A DNA stretch of 38,366 bases from a virus, in the IMG/VR virus record IMGVR_UViG_3300036766_000322, positions 1 through 38,366 of that record. The stretch is one strand, 5' to 3'. Position 1 is the first letter of the stretch. Each line of letters starts with the position of its first letter. The notes under the pieces are model-generated. The model was given only the letters and a program-made list of their open reading frames with translations. It had not been told where the DNA came from and did not search any database. Positions 15,920-24,227 of this stretch are shown here, piece by piece. The translations under genes were made by a program, and so were the position numbers.

Positions 15920-17123
15920 CTGTATTTTCTCCTTCTTCTATCGCTTTGTTTTTCTTCTTCCATGCCTCTCTCTCAATCAGGGCAATATATAAAACCGTGA
16001 TTAAAGCCAGAGGCATCAAGTGCCAACTAAAACCGAACAAACAAACTATTGAGGCTGAGAGCAACCCGTAGAAAGGGATAGAATCGTATTGTTTAAAAGC
16101 CTCCCACAACAGCCTTCCTAAAAAAGCAAGGGCTAACAGCAAACCTACAAACCCACCTACAAACAACCATTCAACATATTCATTATGGGCCTGCATAAAT
16201 AATTCACCCTGTTGCTTATTACCTGGAAAAAAATCACTGTCTTTATTTTCTACCCGTTGAACCGCTTGTTCAAATGCTTTTTTGTCTTTAATCACAGAGT
16301 ATATCTTCTTCTGGTCTGTTGGATTTAGATATTTCCAAGATGTGATTAGCGGAATGACAACTCTATATTGATTAAAGCCCCATCCAAAAACGGGCTTAAC
16401 AGAAGCGACTTTAAGACTTTGCTCCCATACATAAATGCGGGATGATTCATAATTTTTGTATGAAAAAGGCTTAATAAATATTACAAAACAGGAGATTGAA
16501 ACTATAGAAATAACGAGTGCCGTCATAGATTTTTTAAGCGGCAGTTTATAAAACGCCCAGAGAACAGACACTATCGCAAAAGCTACAACTCCCTGAAAGG
16601 AACCGCTCAATATAAGCCCCGCAACAATCACAGGCAGCAGCCAATATCTTTTCTTCCTGAAAAAAGCAGGTGCGGTTATTGCGTATAAAGCAGAGGTTTC
16701 ATTGATATTGCTCATGAGTCCCGGAATCTGATAATGTGATTTAATGACAATGTGAATATTGAAAATCTGTAATACCTGCCAAATAAGATTCAGACATGCA
16801 ACGGCTATCAGCAAGTCATATAGTATTTCTTTATTGATATTTTCAGCCTTTACAGCCCATACCAGAAAAACTATCAAGGCAAACAGCATGTAATAAAAAT
16901 GAGGGTCGTAATACGCCATAAGCACCGATTTTAGACAAACATATAGGATTAACGCCCCCAATGCCATATCAACCCGAAATGCAATATACACTCCGGCTGC
17001 TATTAACATTGAGAGCGTAAACCCAGTTATGCGCTGAATACGAGGCTCTATACCATTAGGCATGAGAAATATAATCCCTGCCAACAGCACAAAGGCTATA
17101 AGGTATGATGCCCCGTTCTTCAT
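15879..17123 (-). CDS. O-antigen ligase/polymerase (WaaL/Wzy_C)-like membrane protein
   Basis: 414 aa with about ten hydrophobic helices. A large loop carries SSRIYVWEQSLKVASVKPVFGWGFNQY (R229, GWG at 247-249) and then AHNEYVEWLFVGGFVG (H313), the hallmark arrangement of the Wzy_C/O-antigen ligase superfamily. Members transfer or polymerise undecaprenyl-linked glycans in the cytoplasmic membrane. In a phage it could alter lipopolysaccharide to block superinfection. It stands inside the late head operon between the secreted-type protein and the adaptor, overlapping the adaptor by 41 nt. Its ribosome site is weak. Confidence 0.8.
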   Translation of the reverse strand: MKNGASYLIAFVLLAGIIFLMPNGIEPRIQRITGFTLSMLIAAGVYIAFRVDMALGALILYVCLKSVLMAYYDPHFYYMLFALIVFLVWAVKAENINKEILYDLLIAVACLNLIWQVLQIFNIHIVIKSHYQIPGLMSNINETSALYAITAPAFFRKKRYWLLPVIVAGLILSGSFQGVVAFAIVSVLWAFYKLPLKKSMTALVISIVSISCFVIFIKPFSYKNYESSRIYVWEQSLKVASVKPVFGWGFNQYRVVIPLITSWKYLNPTDQKKIYSVIKDKKAFEQAVQRVENKDSDFFPGNKQQGELFMQAHNEYVEWLFVGGFVGLLLALAFLGRLLWEAFKQYDSIPFYGLLSASIVCLFGFSWHLMPLALITVLYIALIEREAWKKKNKAIEEGENTDGYCSGSYNQSGV

Positions 17124-17129
17124 CTTCCG

Positions 17130-17879
17130 CTAATTCCCTACACAGATATAATCAACAATAGATACATCCGCTGTCGTTGCCGATGTAAGGGTTATGGATG
17201 ATGTAGAAGTGTGTCCTACGCCAACATGGTTTGTAGCCCCACGGCTTCCCACTGTGCAAACATAGCTTGTTGTAGCTGTAAACGCAGGGTCTATACTCAC
17301 TACTGACGCAGAGCCGCCAACTAATGTTACATAGCCATACACTGTCTTGATGCTTGATGCTGTTGCACCGCAAGTCGTGGTAGAACCACATTTGATACCA
17401 CCCATGCCAGCCTTAGAGGTAATTGGAGCGGCTATTGTGATAGTCCCTAACTCATAATCCTCTTTCATGTAAGGCGATTCAAAAGCAACATCCCAGTCAT
17501 TATCGCTACCCGGACTTATGATTATATAATCATTCTGTCCCATGATGTAGCGTGTGGATTCGCCACCAATCGTATCACCCGAAGCAGGAGTTACGATTAT
17601 GGCAAATACTGTTGCGTCTGTCTTTAGAATCTTATACGCCTTTGTTCCAGCAGCCCGTGTGCTTGCAACTGACGGCAATGTCGCTACAATGGTAGCCGAT
17701 GTAGCCGTAAACTTTACAAGGCTGTCTGAGCTTGTAAGCGTATAAGCTGTGGTCTTGGTAACGATGTTAGAGGAATTAAAACTATATCTATCCCCCCCCT
17801 GCCTTATGGTTTCCGTGTATCCGGCAATAGAAGCCATAAGGAACATAACAACAAGAACTATACTCAAAATCTTCTTCAT
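17130..17879 (-). CDS. Secreted-type surface/decoration protein with signal peptide (249 aa)
   Basis: The start at 17879 follows AAAAGGAGATAAAGGA; an upstream in-frame ATG at 17915 lacks a better site. MKKILSIVLVVMFLMASIAG is a clear signal-peptide-like N-terminus. The mature part is beta-rich (LTSSDSLVKFTATSATIVATL, ATVFAIIVTPASGDTI), like phage surface domains built on repeated Thr/Ser strands, and has paired cysteines (KCGSTTTC). It lies directly after the coat gene, where head decoration proteins often sit. Confidence 0.6.
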   Translation of the reverse strand: MKKILSIVLVVMFLMASIAGYTETIRQGGDRYSFNSSNIVTKTTAYTLTSSDSLVKFTATSATIVATLPSVASTRAAGTKAYKILKTDATVFAIIVTPASGDTIGGESTRYIMGQNDYIIISPGSDNDWDVAFESPYMKEDYELGTITIAAPITSKAGMGGIKCGSTTTCGATASSIKTVYGYVTLVGGSASVVSIDPAFTATTSYVCTVGSRGATNHVGVGHTSTSSITLTSATTADVSIVDYICVGN

Positions 17880-17921
17880 TCCTTTATCTCCTTTTTTTGA
17901 ATTGTTTTTATCCACTACGTT

Positions 17922-19094
17922 TTAGCCCCATACCACGCATGCTTCTTCGGGTCTGATACACTCAAAACCATAAAGAGCATCTATCCTTGTGATAAGCACA
18001 TCGTTTGTGACGTCTGATGCACTCCATAACCTGAGACTTAAGCCTTCAAAACTCTCCTGAACGCAAATCTGAGCATCTTTGTATGTCTTCATCTTTGCAC
18101 CGACAAATGCAAATGCGTTTTTGGTAAATGCAATATTCATCGGATAGTTTGTAGAGGCTGTGCCTGCAACTGTTATGACTGCTGTATCCGCCGGAACTGC
18201 GCTTACGTTCTGTTTTGCACCGCTTGTAATTATTGACGGGCTGATAACGTAGGTCAGGTTATCTGCTGTTGACAGAACTGTAAACTGTTGTAAATAGTCG
18301 TAAGCGGTCTTGGTTTCAGGGTGAACAGCATAGACGTCAGCTATTGTAAAACTATCCCCCACTGCCATTACGCCACCTGCGGTTATGAGTGAACTACCCG
18401 CCTGAGCTGCGCCATTGACTGTTACTGTGGTATGGTCTGAACCTGTGGTAAGCACTGGGATTAACGCATCAGAATACCAGTCAAAGCCGAGGCAATTCTT
18501 CATCTGCCCTGTCATATACTGCTTGCTTACAGCAGGAGCGGCGTTATACAGTCCTGATAGAGCATTGACCATTGCTACCTGCGCAGCAGGATTGACTATC
18601 AAGGTTCTATCAATAGGTGAAGCAAGGTTCTCATCCAGCTTTCTGCCTGCGTTGAGAACTGTAAGCATACTTGCAGGGGTTGTCCCGGGTGTCCCTACTC
18701 TGTTGTAAACCTTCTTAACTTTTGTGTAGCAATCAGCAGCTATGGCTGAGGCAAGCTGCGCCATTGCAGGTCTGATAACCCTCTCTTTCACCCCGCTTTC
18801 ATCTATGTGCTGAGTTAATTCCTCTGAGGTAAACTCTACTGCAACGTTTTTCTGGGTTGCACGTGTAATCGTTACTGTATCTTCTTCTGTGGTCTGAGGC
18901 GTTACGACCCTGCTTGTCCCGACTGTATATTTATTCGGGAGCCTGATTTTTAACTGAGAACCTATTTGTGCGCCCGCAGAGTCATAATCCTTGTCATAGT
19001 TCTGGTTACAGTTTCCGATAAACGGAGACTGATTGTGCAGAACCCGCAACATCTCCTTTGCAATCTGCTGAACAACTTGAATCGTATTTGCCAT
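17922..19094 (-). CDS. Major capsid (coat) protein, P22 gp5-like
   Basis: 390 aa, slightly shorter than P22 coat (430). The N-terminal half has the helical HK97-fold pattern (VEFTSEELTQHIDESGVKERVIRPAMAQLA) and DRTLIVNPAAQVAMVNAL. An inserted-domain-like region contains AVHPETKTAYDYLQQFTV, characteristic of P22-type coats. It lies between scaffold and surface-protein genes with tight spacing. Expected to form the icosahedral shell on the scaffold. Confidence 0.85.
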   Translation of the reverse strand: MANTIQVVQQIAKEMLRVLHNQSPFIGNCNQNYDKDYDSAGAQIGSQLKIRLPNKYTVGTSRVVTPQTTEEDTVTITRATQKNVAVEFTSEELTQHIDESGVKERVIRPAMAQLASAIAADCYTKVKKVYNRVGTPGTTPASMLTVLNAGRKLDENLASPIDRTLIVNPAAQVAMVNALSGLYNAAPAVSKQYMTGQMKNCLGFDWYSDALIPVLTTGSDHTTVTVNGAAQAGSSLITAGGVMAVGDSFTIADVYAVHPETKTAYDYLQQFTVLSTADNLTYVISPSIITSGAKQNVSAVPADTAVITVAGTASTNYPMNIAFTKNAFAFVGAKMKTYKDAQICVQESFEGLSLRLWSASDVTNDVLITRIDALYGFECIRPEEACVVWG

Positions 19095-19100
19095 TTTAAG

Positions 19101-19919
19101 TTATCTCCTTCTTGCCGCTACCTCTTCCTCGTTTACCCGCTTAACGTATTGCGCTGTAGTTTCATTGCTGTAATCCACTGCGCCACCGCCTTTACCTCCA
19201 ACGGGCGTAATCGGGGTAGGTGCGTTTGTGTTAAGTTTTCTTGTCTTATCAGCAGCTATTTGGATTTCTAACTTTCCAAGTTCACGGGCGATTCCTAATG
19301 GGTTGAGGATTGCAATATCCCTTGCGGTCTTTTCGTTTTTCGCAAGATAATAGGCAATTTCTGCGCCTAAAGGACTTTCGTGAATAACCTGAAGCATAAC
19401 GTTATCTGTATCCAGATAGACGTTTTCCAAGGCTTTTTTGATGTCAGGGATGGCTTTTGAAGCTTCCTCTACTTTTTCAAGAAAACGTGCCTGATTTGAT
19501 TCATAGACTGCCTTATCTTCGGCTGCCTTTGCCTCATTCATGCTCTTTATGGATTCGCTTCTCTGCGCCCTTTCCCTTGCCTCAATAGTCCAATTCGTTA
19601 AAGCCTCAATATACTTGTCTTCATCGTCAAATTCAAATCTATCAGGCTTCTTGATTGGATTTTCAAGCTCCTTTACCCTTGCTTCAAGTTCACTTGCCCG
19701 TTTTGTAGCTGCATGTTCTCTTTCTGTAGCCGCCTTCCTATCGGTAAGCAGTTTTTCAAAGCGTTTGGCAGTTTCAGCCTTAATCTGGTCTGGTGTAAAT
19801 TCAACTACCGCTGCGTCTGTTGCTACAGAAACTTCTCCCTCGGCTGGTGAGGCCGCCTGTTCACCTTCTACTACTGGCGGGTTGATGACTTCCACCACTG
19901 CATTTTCATCTGTAATCAT
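19101..19919 (-). CDS. Scaffolding protein (272 aa)
   Basis: Acidic, low-complexity N-terminus, then a long coiled-coil-like region (QIKAETAKRFEKLLTDRKAAT and ATKRASELEARVKELEN). The C-terminus is basic (YVKRVNEEEVAARRR), matching P22-type scaffolds whose basic C-terminal helix-turn-helix binds coat. It lies between portal and coat genes, and its ATG overlaps the portal stop after AAGGAGAAC. Confidence 0.8.
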   Translation of the reverse strand: MITDENAVVEVINPPVVEGEQAASPAEGEVSVATDAAVVEFTPDQIKAETAKRFEKLLTDRKAATEREHAATKRASELEARVKELENPIKKPDRFEFDDEDKYIEALTNWTIEARERAQRSESIKSMNEAKAAEDKAVYESNQARFLEKVEEASKAIPDIKKALENVYLDTDNVMLQVIHESPLGAEIAYYLAKNEKTARDIAILNPLGIARELGKLEIQIAADKTRKLNTNAPTPITPVGGKGGGAVDYSNETTAQYVKRVNEEEVAARRR

Positions 19920-21682
19920 GTTTGTTCTCCTTCTGCACCCGTTACGGGTTGGTTTATAATTCCCTCCGGCGGAATTTGCTCCTGCGGAGGAGGGGTCTTA
20001 GGTTGCAGGACTGTTGCCTTAAATTCTTCCATTGCCGCTTTCACCTTATCTGCAAATGGGAAATCGTTTGCTTCGGCGATTATTGGCAGTAAGAAGGGCG
20101 AGGCTTGTGGGGCTGTTTGCATAACGTATGTCATTTGTTCAACGGCTTCCTGCCGCCTATTACTGTAATTCTTAATATCGCCTTCAACGTCATATCTGCC
20201 AACTGAGAGGTCATTTAAAATTACAGGCTTGCCATTAAGTAAAACAGTTTTATTAATCTCCGCTAATGTGTTTTTCCCGTCTTCTCCTCTCATGCGAACA
20301 ACTCTCTCTGTATCGTAAATAGATGGAATCCACTCAATACAAATCCTAACCGTCTTTAAAATCGCTCTTCTGAGATTGTCTGGGAAATGATAAGTCGTGA
20401 GGTCGCTGCGCTGTGCCCTATTTCTAATTGCTACGCCAGTGCGTTCATTGCTAACTTGTCCGAAAGAAGCCTCGTAAAGCCCAATCGTATCAGGGATGTC
20501 TTTATCTGCGATATTAAGCATTGCCAACACGCCCGGCGCAACCTGCGGAGGCTGTTCTCTGCGTGGTCTGGTATTGCCAGCCGTGCGATTAACAGGCAGA
20601 TAGAATCTATCGCCAGCTTCGCCGTTGTCCCATATATCCGTATAGCCTTCAATCTCATCAGCAAAGACCAGATACGGAGCTTTCGGCTGCAATGCCACTG
20701 TTTCGGCAAAGGTTGATAATGAATAATTATAAAGTCTCTGTGAGTCCTTGCCGTCCCGAATAAAACTCCTTCTATGAATTTTGCCGTCTATATTTACAAA
20801 ATCACCTTCCACCTGAACAACTGGGATAACAGTCCCCGGCAATGTGATTTCTTCTAAAACCTCATTGCCTGTAACCTTATACCACTTAATGCGATAGGAT
20901 TTAAAAGTGCGGGTAGTTATTATCTTCAATCCTGCGGCAGTAAGAGATTCAGCGGTTCTTTCCTTTGTGAGTTCTATGATTTTTGTGCTGTTGTCAGGGA
21001 AAAGCACTTTAGCAATGGTTTTATCGTAAAGTTCCCTCTTGTAGTATTCGCTGACAAAGATTTTATCCTTCTCATACCAGAGCGCATACGCATCACCGTA
21101 GGAACTGCTATCTGTGTCCACGTATTCGGCATCGGGGTATTGTGCTTTAAACTCATCTTTAGTAAGCCCTTCCCTGATAAAACAGTAATTGCCTCTTGGG
21201 TCAAGCCAAACTGAAAGCGGATTATCAATTTTCTCAATTAGAATTTCCTGAACAACATCATCGGGGACAAAATCAGAGCGGACACGCCAGTAACCCCATC
21301 CTCCGGCAAGCGCATACATGCCGCCATGCGAATAAACCTCATCGGCTGTGCTTTGATATTCAATATGCCTTAAAATTCCGTCATATATATCAGCGGTTTT
21401 GGGGTCGCCGTAATCGTCAACAGGTCTGACCTTCATTGCCATTCGCATATCACGCTCTCTATTTGCAACCTGAGCAACGAACTTCCTAAGTTTAGGAGAT
21501 GTCAGACATGGCTTGTTTTTTCTTTTTCTTCTTATTTCCTCCGGCCATTGACCATCGCCAATGTTGTAGGTAAAGCAGAGGTCTTCAAGAAATAACTTTC
21601 TATCAGAAGCCTCATTGGTGTTAAGCTGTTCAAACCTTGTTCGGATTTCTTTCAGCAAATCATCGTTTATTTTTTTTGCCAA
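19916..21682 (-). CDS. Portal protein, P22 gp1-like (588 aa)
   Basis: Typical P22-type portal segments: GDGQWPEEIRRKRKNKPCLT, QVANRERDMRMAMKVRPVDD, HGGMYALAGGWGYWRVRSDF, and DNPLSVWLDPRG. It forms the dodecameric DNA channel. The chosen start is TTG at 21682, behind TTGGAGAAAAGA; the longer reading from TTG at 21724 would run through a hairpin and T-tract. Length is somewhat below P22 gp1 (725 aa). Confidence 0.85.
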   Translation of the reverse strand: MAKKINDDLLKEIRTRFEQLNTNEASDRKLFLEDLCFTYNIGDGQWPEEIRRKRKNKPCLTSPKLRKFVAQVANRERDMRMAMKVRPVDDYGDPKTADIYDGILRHIEYQSTADEVYSHGGMYALAGGWGYWRVRSDFVPDDVVQEILIEKIDNPLSVWLDPRGNYCFIREGLTKDEFKAQYPDAEYVDTDSSSYGDAYALWYEKDKIFVSEYYKRELYDKTIAKVLFPDNSTKIIELTKERTAESLTAAGLKIITTRTFKSYRIKWYKVTGNEVLEEITLPGTVIPVVQVEGDFVNIDGKIHRRSFIRDGKDSQRLYNYSLSTFAETVALQPKAPYLVFADEIEGYTDIWDNGEAGDRFYLPVNRTAGNTRPRREQPPQVAPGVLAMLNIADKDIPDTIGLYEASFGQVSNERTGVAIRNRAQRSDLTTYHFPDNLRRAILKTVRICIEWIPSIYDTERVVRMRGEDGKNTLAEINKTVLLNGKPVILNDLSVGRYDVEGDIKNYSNRRQEAVEQMTYVMQTAPQASPFLLPIIAEANDFPFADKVKAAMEEFKATVLQPKTPPPQEQIPPEGIINQPVTGAEGEQT

Positions 21683-21692
21683 TCTTTTCTCC

Positions 21693-21751
21693 AAAAAAAA
21701 TCCCAACCAAGGATTGCTCCTCAATCGGGATTAGTTGACTCCTTGCGGAGT
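21693..21751 (-). terminator. Intrinsic terminator/attenuator upstream of portal
   Basis: On the minus strand a small ACTCC-GCAA-GGAGT hairpin (21738-21751) is followed by a branched stem. Its outer arms are AATCCC/GGGATT (21727-21732 and 21699-21704) and its inner arms GATTG/CAATC, and it ends in eight Ts running from the stem. This is a good intrinsic terminator within the late operon, just before the portal start. Confidence 0.65.
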
Positions 21752-21777
21752 GCTAAATTTACCGGATGATTAAGTTA

Positions 21778-21849
21778 CTAACATTTGCCTTTAGGCATTT
21801 TACCCTTACCTCCAGACATCTTGCCGCCTTTACCTTTAGCCACCTTCAT
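21778..21849 (-). CDS. 23-aa Gly/Lys-rich cationic microprotein
   Basis: ORF MKVAKGKGGKMSGGKGKMPK plus GKC, preceded by a near-consensus ribosome site AAAGGAGGTGATG. The composition is Lys, Gly and Met with a single terminal Cys. It is like the basic tail of the membrane protein at 4162-4554, which also ends in a Gly/Lys run and Cys. Possibly DNA- or RNA-binding; not recognised. The terminator lies immediately downstream. Confidence 0.5.
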   Translation of the reverse strand: MKVAKGKGGKMSGGKGKMPKGKC

Positions 21850-22012
21850 CACCTCCTTTAAACCGCATGGTCGGTTTAATATCTCCTACACATCCCCCAT
21901 GACAATTAATCTCTATCCTCTCCGTAAACTTATTTAAGAGCGGAATTTCCATACCCTCAATGTTCACCATACACCTTTTTAACGTTTCTGTCAAGACTTT
22001 TTTAGAATCCAC
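21836..22012 (-). CDS. Small protein after TerL (58 aa)
   Basis: Begins at GTG 22012 behind GGGGGTGTAAAA, or at ATG 22030 overlapping the TerL end. Contains VNIEGMEIPLLNKFTERIEI and INCHGGCVGDIKPTMRF with two cysteines. It overlaps the start of the 23-aa Gly/Lys ORF by 14 nt. No family recognised. Confidence 0.55.
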   Translation of the reverse strand: MDSKKVLTETLKRCMVNIEGMEIPLLNKFTERIEINCHGGCVGDIKPTMRFKGGDEGG

Positions 22013-22014
22013 TT

Positions 22015-23625
22015 TTACACCCCCATCCATGCTGTCGGGTTATTATTGCCAAAATAAAAATCACGGGCTTTGGGTTTTTTAATTTGAGCATCCTTAGCTT
22101 TCCTAAAAACATTATCGTCAAAGGCGTAACTCATAGCCAGAGCATCAGCCTCATCCGGTGAACTGCCTGATTCAGTCATAAGTTTTTTAATTTCTGACTT
22201 CTTAATAATTTTTATACGCCCCTTTGAATCTTCTTTCTGGTCAAACTTAATAACCGAGAGCTGGTCAATAAGGGCCGCATCGGGGGGGATTGATATAGCG
22301 CAATTTTCAAAAGCTTTTCTAAGATTCCAATAGGCTTCTGCCCTTCTATTGACAAACCTATCAGATTTAAAGGCAGTCGCCCTGCTGTCAAAGGAACGAA
22401 TCTTAAAACTGCCGAGTTCCCTTCTAACCTCGCCGAGAATATGCCAGCCAATGCCAATGGAATCACCTATAAGAGCATCGGCTTCTGAATCTATCATCTC
22501 TGATTTTATCCAGCCAACAAGCATATTGCTGTCCTTTGTGCTGTTGCGCTTGAACAGATACACCTTACCGCCTTTACGGGTGCAAATAACTGATTTATCG
22601 CCGCCTGCGCCGCAATCAAGGGACTTTACAAGCGGGTCTTGAGGCAAAGGGTCTATAGGTCTGTTGACCGCATCAGCAAGCCAGTCAGGGGGTATAAGCG
22701 CATCGGATTCAGCCATAGGCGGCAGTCCGAGAACCCTAATCCTGTAGGGGTTAGAGTCCTTGCCGTAAGCCTCTGCCAGTCCTTTAATATGCTCCTTATT
22801 CACCAACTCTGATTCCTCAGCGTTCCAGCGAATAGGAATCCAACGCTTACAATCACCTCCAAAATGACTTCTAATCGCAAATCCCTTAGTCCGTGTAGGG
22901 TTATAAATCAGAATTGCAATATTGACTAATCCCGTTAATGAACCCTCTAAGGGCTTAAATACAGGGTCGTCAACTCCAGTTGCCTCGTCCACTATAAATA
23001 ACATAAACTTTTCATGTCTGCCAGCCAGTGTTTCAGCCTGAGATTCGGGATTAGCATTAGCAGATATAGTTCTGGCAACAGCAAACCACTCTTTGCCTTT
23101 ATCTCCATGAAATTTATTAAAGACCTTTTCGCTTTGAAGTTCAAACATATATTCAAGATAGCCCTTGCTTGCAGGGTCTTTGGGATTAATTTTATGAGCA
23201 AGCCTTCTCCATTTCGACATCTCCGCCCAGATAACATCTGACAGTGTATTGCCCGATGGCGCTGTAAGCATTACTTTTGGAAAAGGAAATACATCCAAAA
23301 AAAACCAAGCCGTTACAGCCGCAGCCGCATCCTTCCCTACCCCTTGCCCGCTGCTTACGCTCAACCCTATCTTCCCAGCATATTCCCTATCCCCATCCGT
23401 CATCTTTCTGCCTATGACAGATATTACTTCTGGGTCGTCAATCAGCCCGCCCTCAACCGACAGCCTCATCTTAGCCCCTATCAGCTTCCCTAACTCCTCA
23501 AAATACTGACTATGCTGAACAGTCATTATAAACTTACCCTCAAACATATCCTGCACCCATGCCATAGGATTTACGGCATACATGGCATACAACCGCTTAT
23601 GTTTCTGTTCAGCCGTTAACGACAC
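22015..23625 (-). CDS. Terminase large subunit (TerL)
   Basis: 536 aa with a GTG start directly after the preceding TAA. ATPase: Walker A SSGQGVGKD (91-99) and Walker B FMLFIVDEATG (D213, E214). Nuclease (RNase H fold): D337 in SLDCGAGGDKS, D388 in ALIGDSIG, and D491/D494 in SPDEADALAMSY. It translocates and cuts concatemeric DNA into the P22-like head. The first third of the gene is strikingly purine-rich in the mRNA sense. Confidence 0.93.
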   Translation of the reverse strand: MSLTAEQKHKRLYAMYAVNPMAWVQDMFEGKFIMTVQHSQYFEELGKLIGAKMRLSVEGGLIDDPEVISVIGRKMTDGDREYAGKIGLSVSSGQGVGKDAAAAVTAWFFLDVFPFPKVMLTAPSGNTLSDVIWAEMSKWRRLAHKINPKDPASKGYLEYMFELQSEKVFNKFHGDKGKEWFAVARTISANANPESQAETLAGRHEKFMLFIVDEATGVDDPVFKPLEGSLTGLVNIAILIYNPTRTKGFAIRSHFGGDCKRWIPIRWNAEESELVNKEHIKGLAEAYGKDSNPYRIRVLGLPPMAESDALIPPDWLADAVNRPIDPLPQDPLVKSLDCGAGGDKSVICTRKGGKVYLFKRNSTKDSNMLVGWIKSEMIDSEADALIGDSIGIGWHILGEVRRELGSFKIRSFDSRATAFKSDRFVNRRAEAYWNLRKAFENCAISIPPDAALIDQLSVIKFDQKEDSKGRIKIIKKSEIKKLMTESGSSPDEADALAMSYAFDDNVFRKAKDAQIKKPKARDFYFGNNNPTAWMGV

Positions 23626-23790
23626 TTATTTCTTCCCCTTCTTCCACACCTTCTTCTTCCCTATCGCTTCCCCTATTATCCTGCTTATCTCACCCTCTAT
23701 CTCCACATCAGCACTTAACATCTCAAACAGCTTATCCGTTATCGGAAAGTTCCTGCCACCCACCACCAATACCTTAATCTGTCCTATCAT
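23626..23790 (-). CDS. Small Lys-rich protein (54 aa)
   Basis: ORF MIGQIKVLVVGGRNFPITDK ending in KKKVWKKGKK, with ATGA overlap to the gene upstream and a stop abutting the TerL GTG. The codons favour AAG, GGG and GTG far more than in neighbouring genes, and the strand is nearly pure purine in places. Function unknown. Confidence 0.55.
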   Translation of the reverse strand: MIGQIKVLVVGGRNFPITDKLFEMLSADVEIEGEISRIIGEAIGKKKVWKKGKK

Positions 23791-23990
23791 TTCTTTACCT
23801 CCATTATTGCAGTTGCTAAGTTCTTGATACTATTAAACCCGTATTCAAGCCCCTTTGCATAAGTGAAGAGTGTTGCAAAATCATTAAAAGGAACATTCTC
23901 TATAACCCCGTTGCGTAACACTGACCTCCTAATCTTATCTGCCACAGATTCCTCCTTAACATCCACATTCATGCCATTCTCTTTACACAT
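23787..23990 (-). CDS. Small protein (67 aa)
   Basis: ATG preceded by AAAGGAGGACTT. Soluble, mainly helical (VADKIRRSVLRNGVIENV, LEYGFNSIKNLATAIMEVKK). It lies between TerS and TerL and is coupled by ATGA overlap to the next gene. Not recognised. Confidence 0.6.
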   Translation of the reverse strand: MCKENGMNVDVKEESVADKIRRSVLRNGVIENVPFNDFATLFTYAKGLEYGFNSIKNLATAIMEVKK

Positions 23991-24190
23991 AAGTCCTCCT
24001 TTATGGTTTTACAACTATTTATAAGACCTTTTGTTCTACATGTGCCGAGAGAGGACATAACGATATTCCACTCGCTCTGTCTCGGGCACATCCCCCCCAC
24101 CTCATATCCAAGCCTATCAGCATGTATATTGCCATTGTGCGTAACACTCGTTACTGCCTGATAATCCATATTATGTAAAATATCACCCAT
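23969..24190 (-). CDS. Doubtful ORF (73 aa) in the TerS-TerL gap
   Basis: An open frame begins at ATG 24190 without a visible ribosome site and runs across a hairpin and a seven-base G run. It overlaps the next, better-supported gene by 22 nt. It may be chance coding in a structured non-coding stretch. No family recognised. Confidence 0.25.
   Translation of the reverse strand: MGDILHNMDYQAVTSVTHNGNIHADRLGYEVGGMCPRQSEWNIVMSSLGTCRTKGLINSCKTIKEDLCVKRMA
24040..24091. other. Inverted repeat in the TerS-TerL gap
   Basis: ATGTGCCGAGA at 24040-24050 pairs with TCTCGGGCACAT (24080-24091) with one bulged base and a loop of about 30 nt, followed on the plus strand by seven Cs. Packaging initiation sites lie in or near terS in many headful phages, so this is a candidate pac/cos or other structured site. 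Inference only. Confidence 0.4.
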
Positions 24191-24227
24191 TGATTTTTAA
24201 CGATAATATGAACTGCATACAATACAG

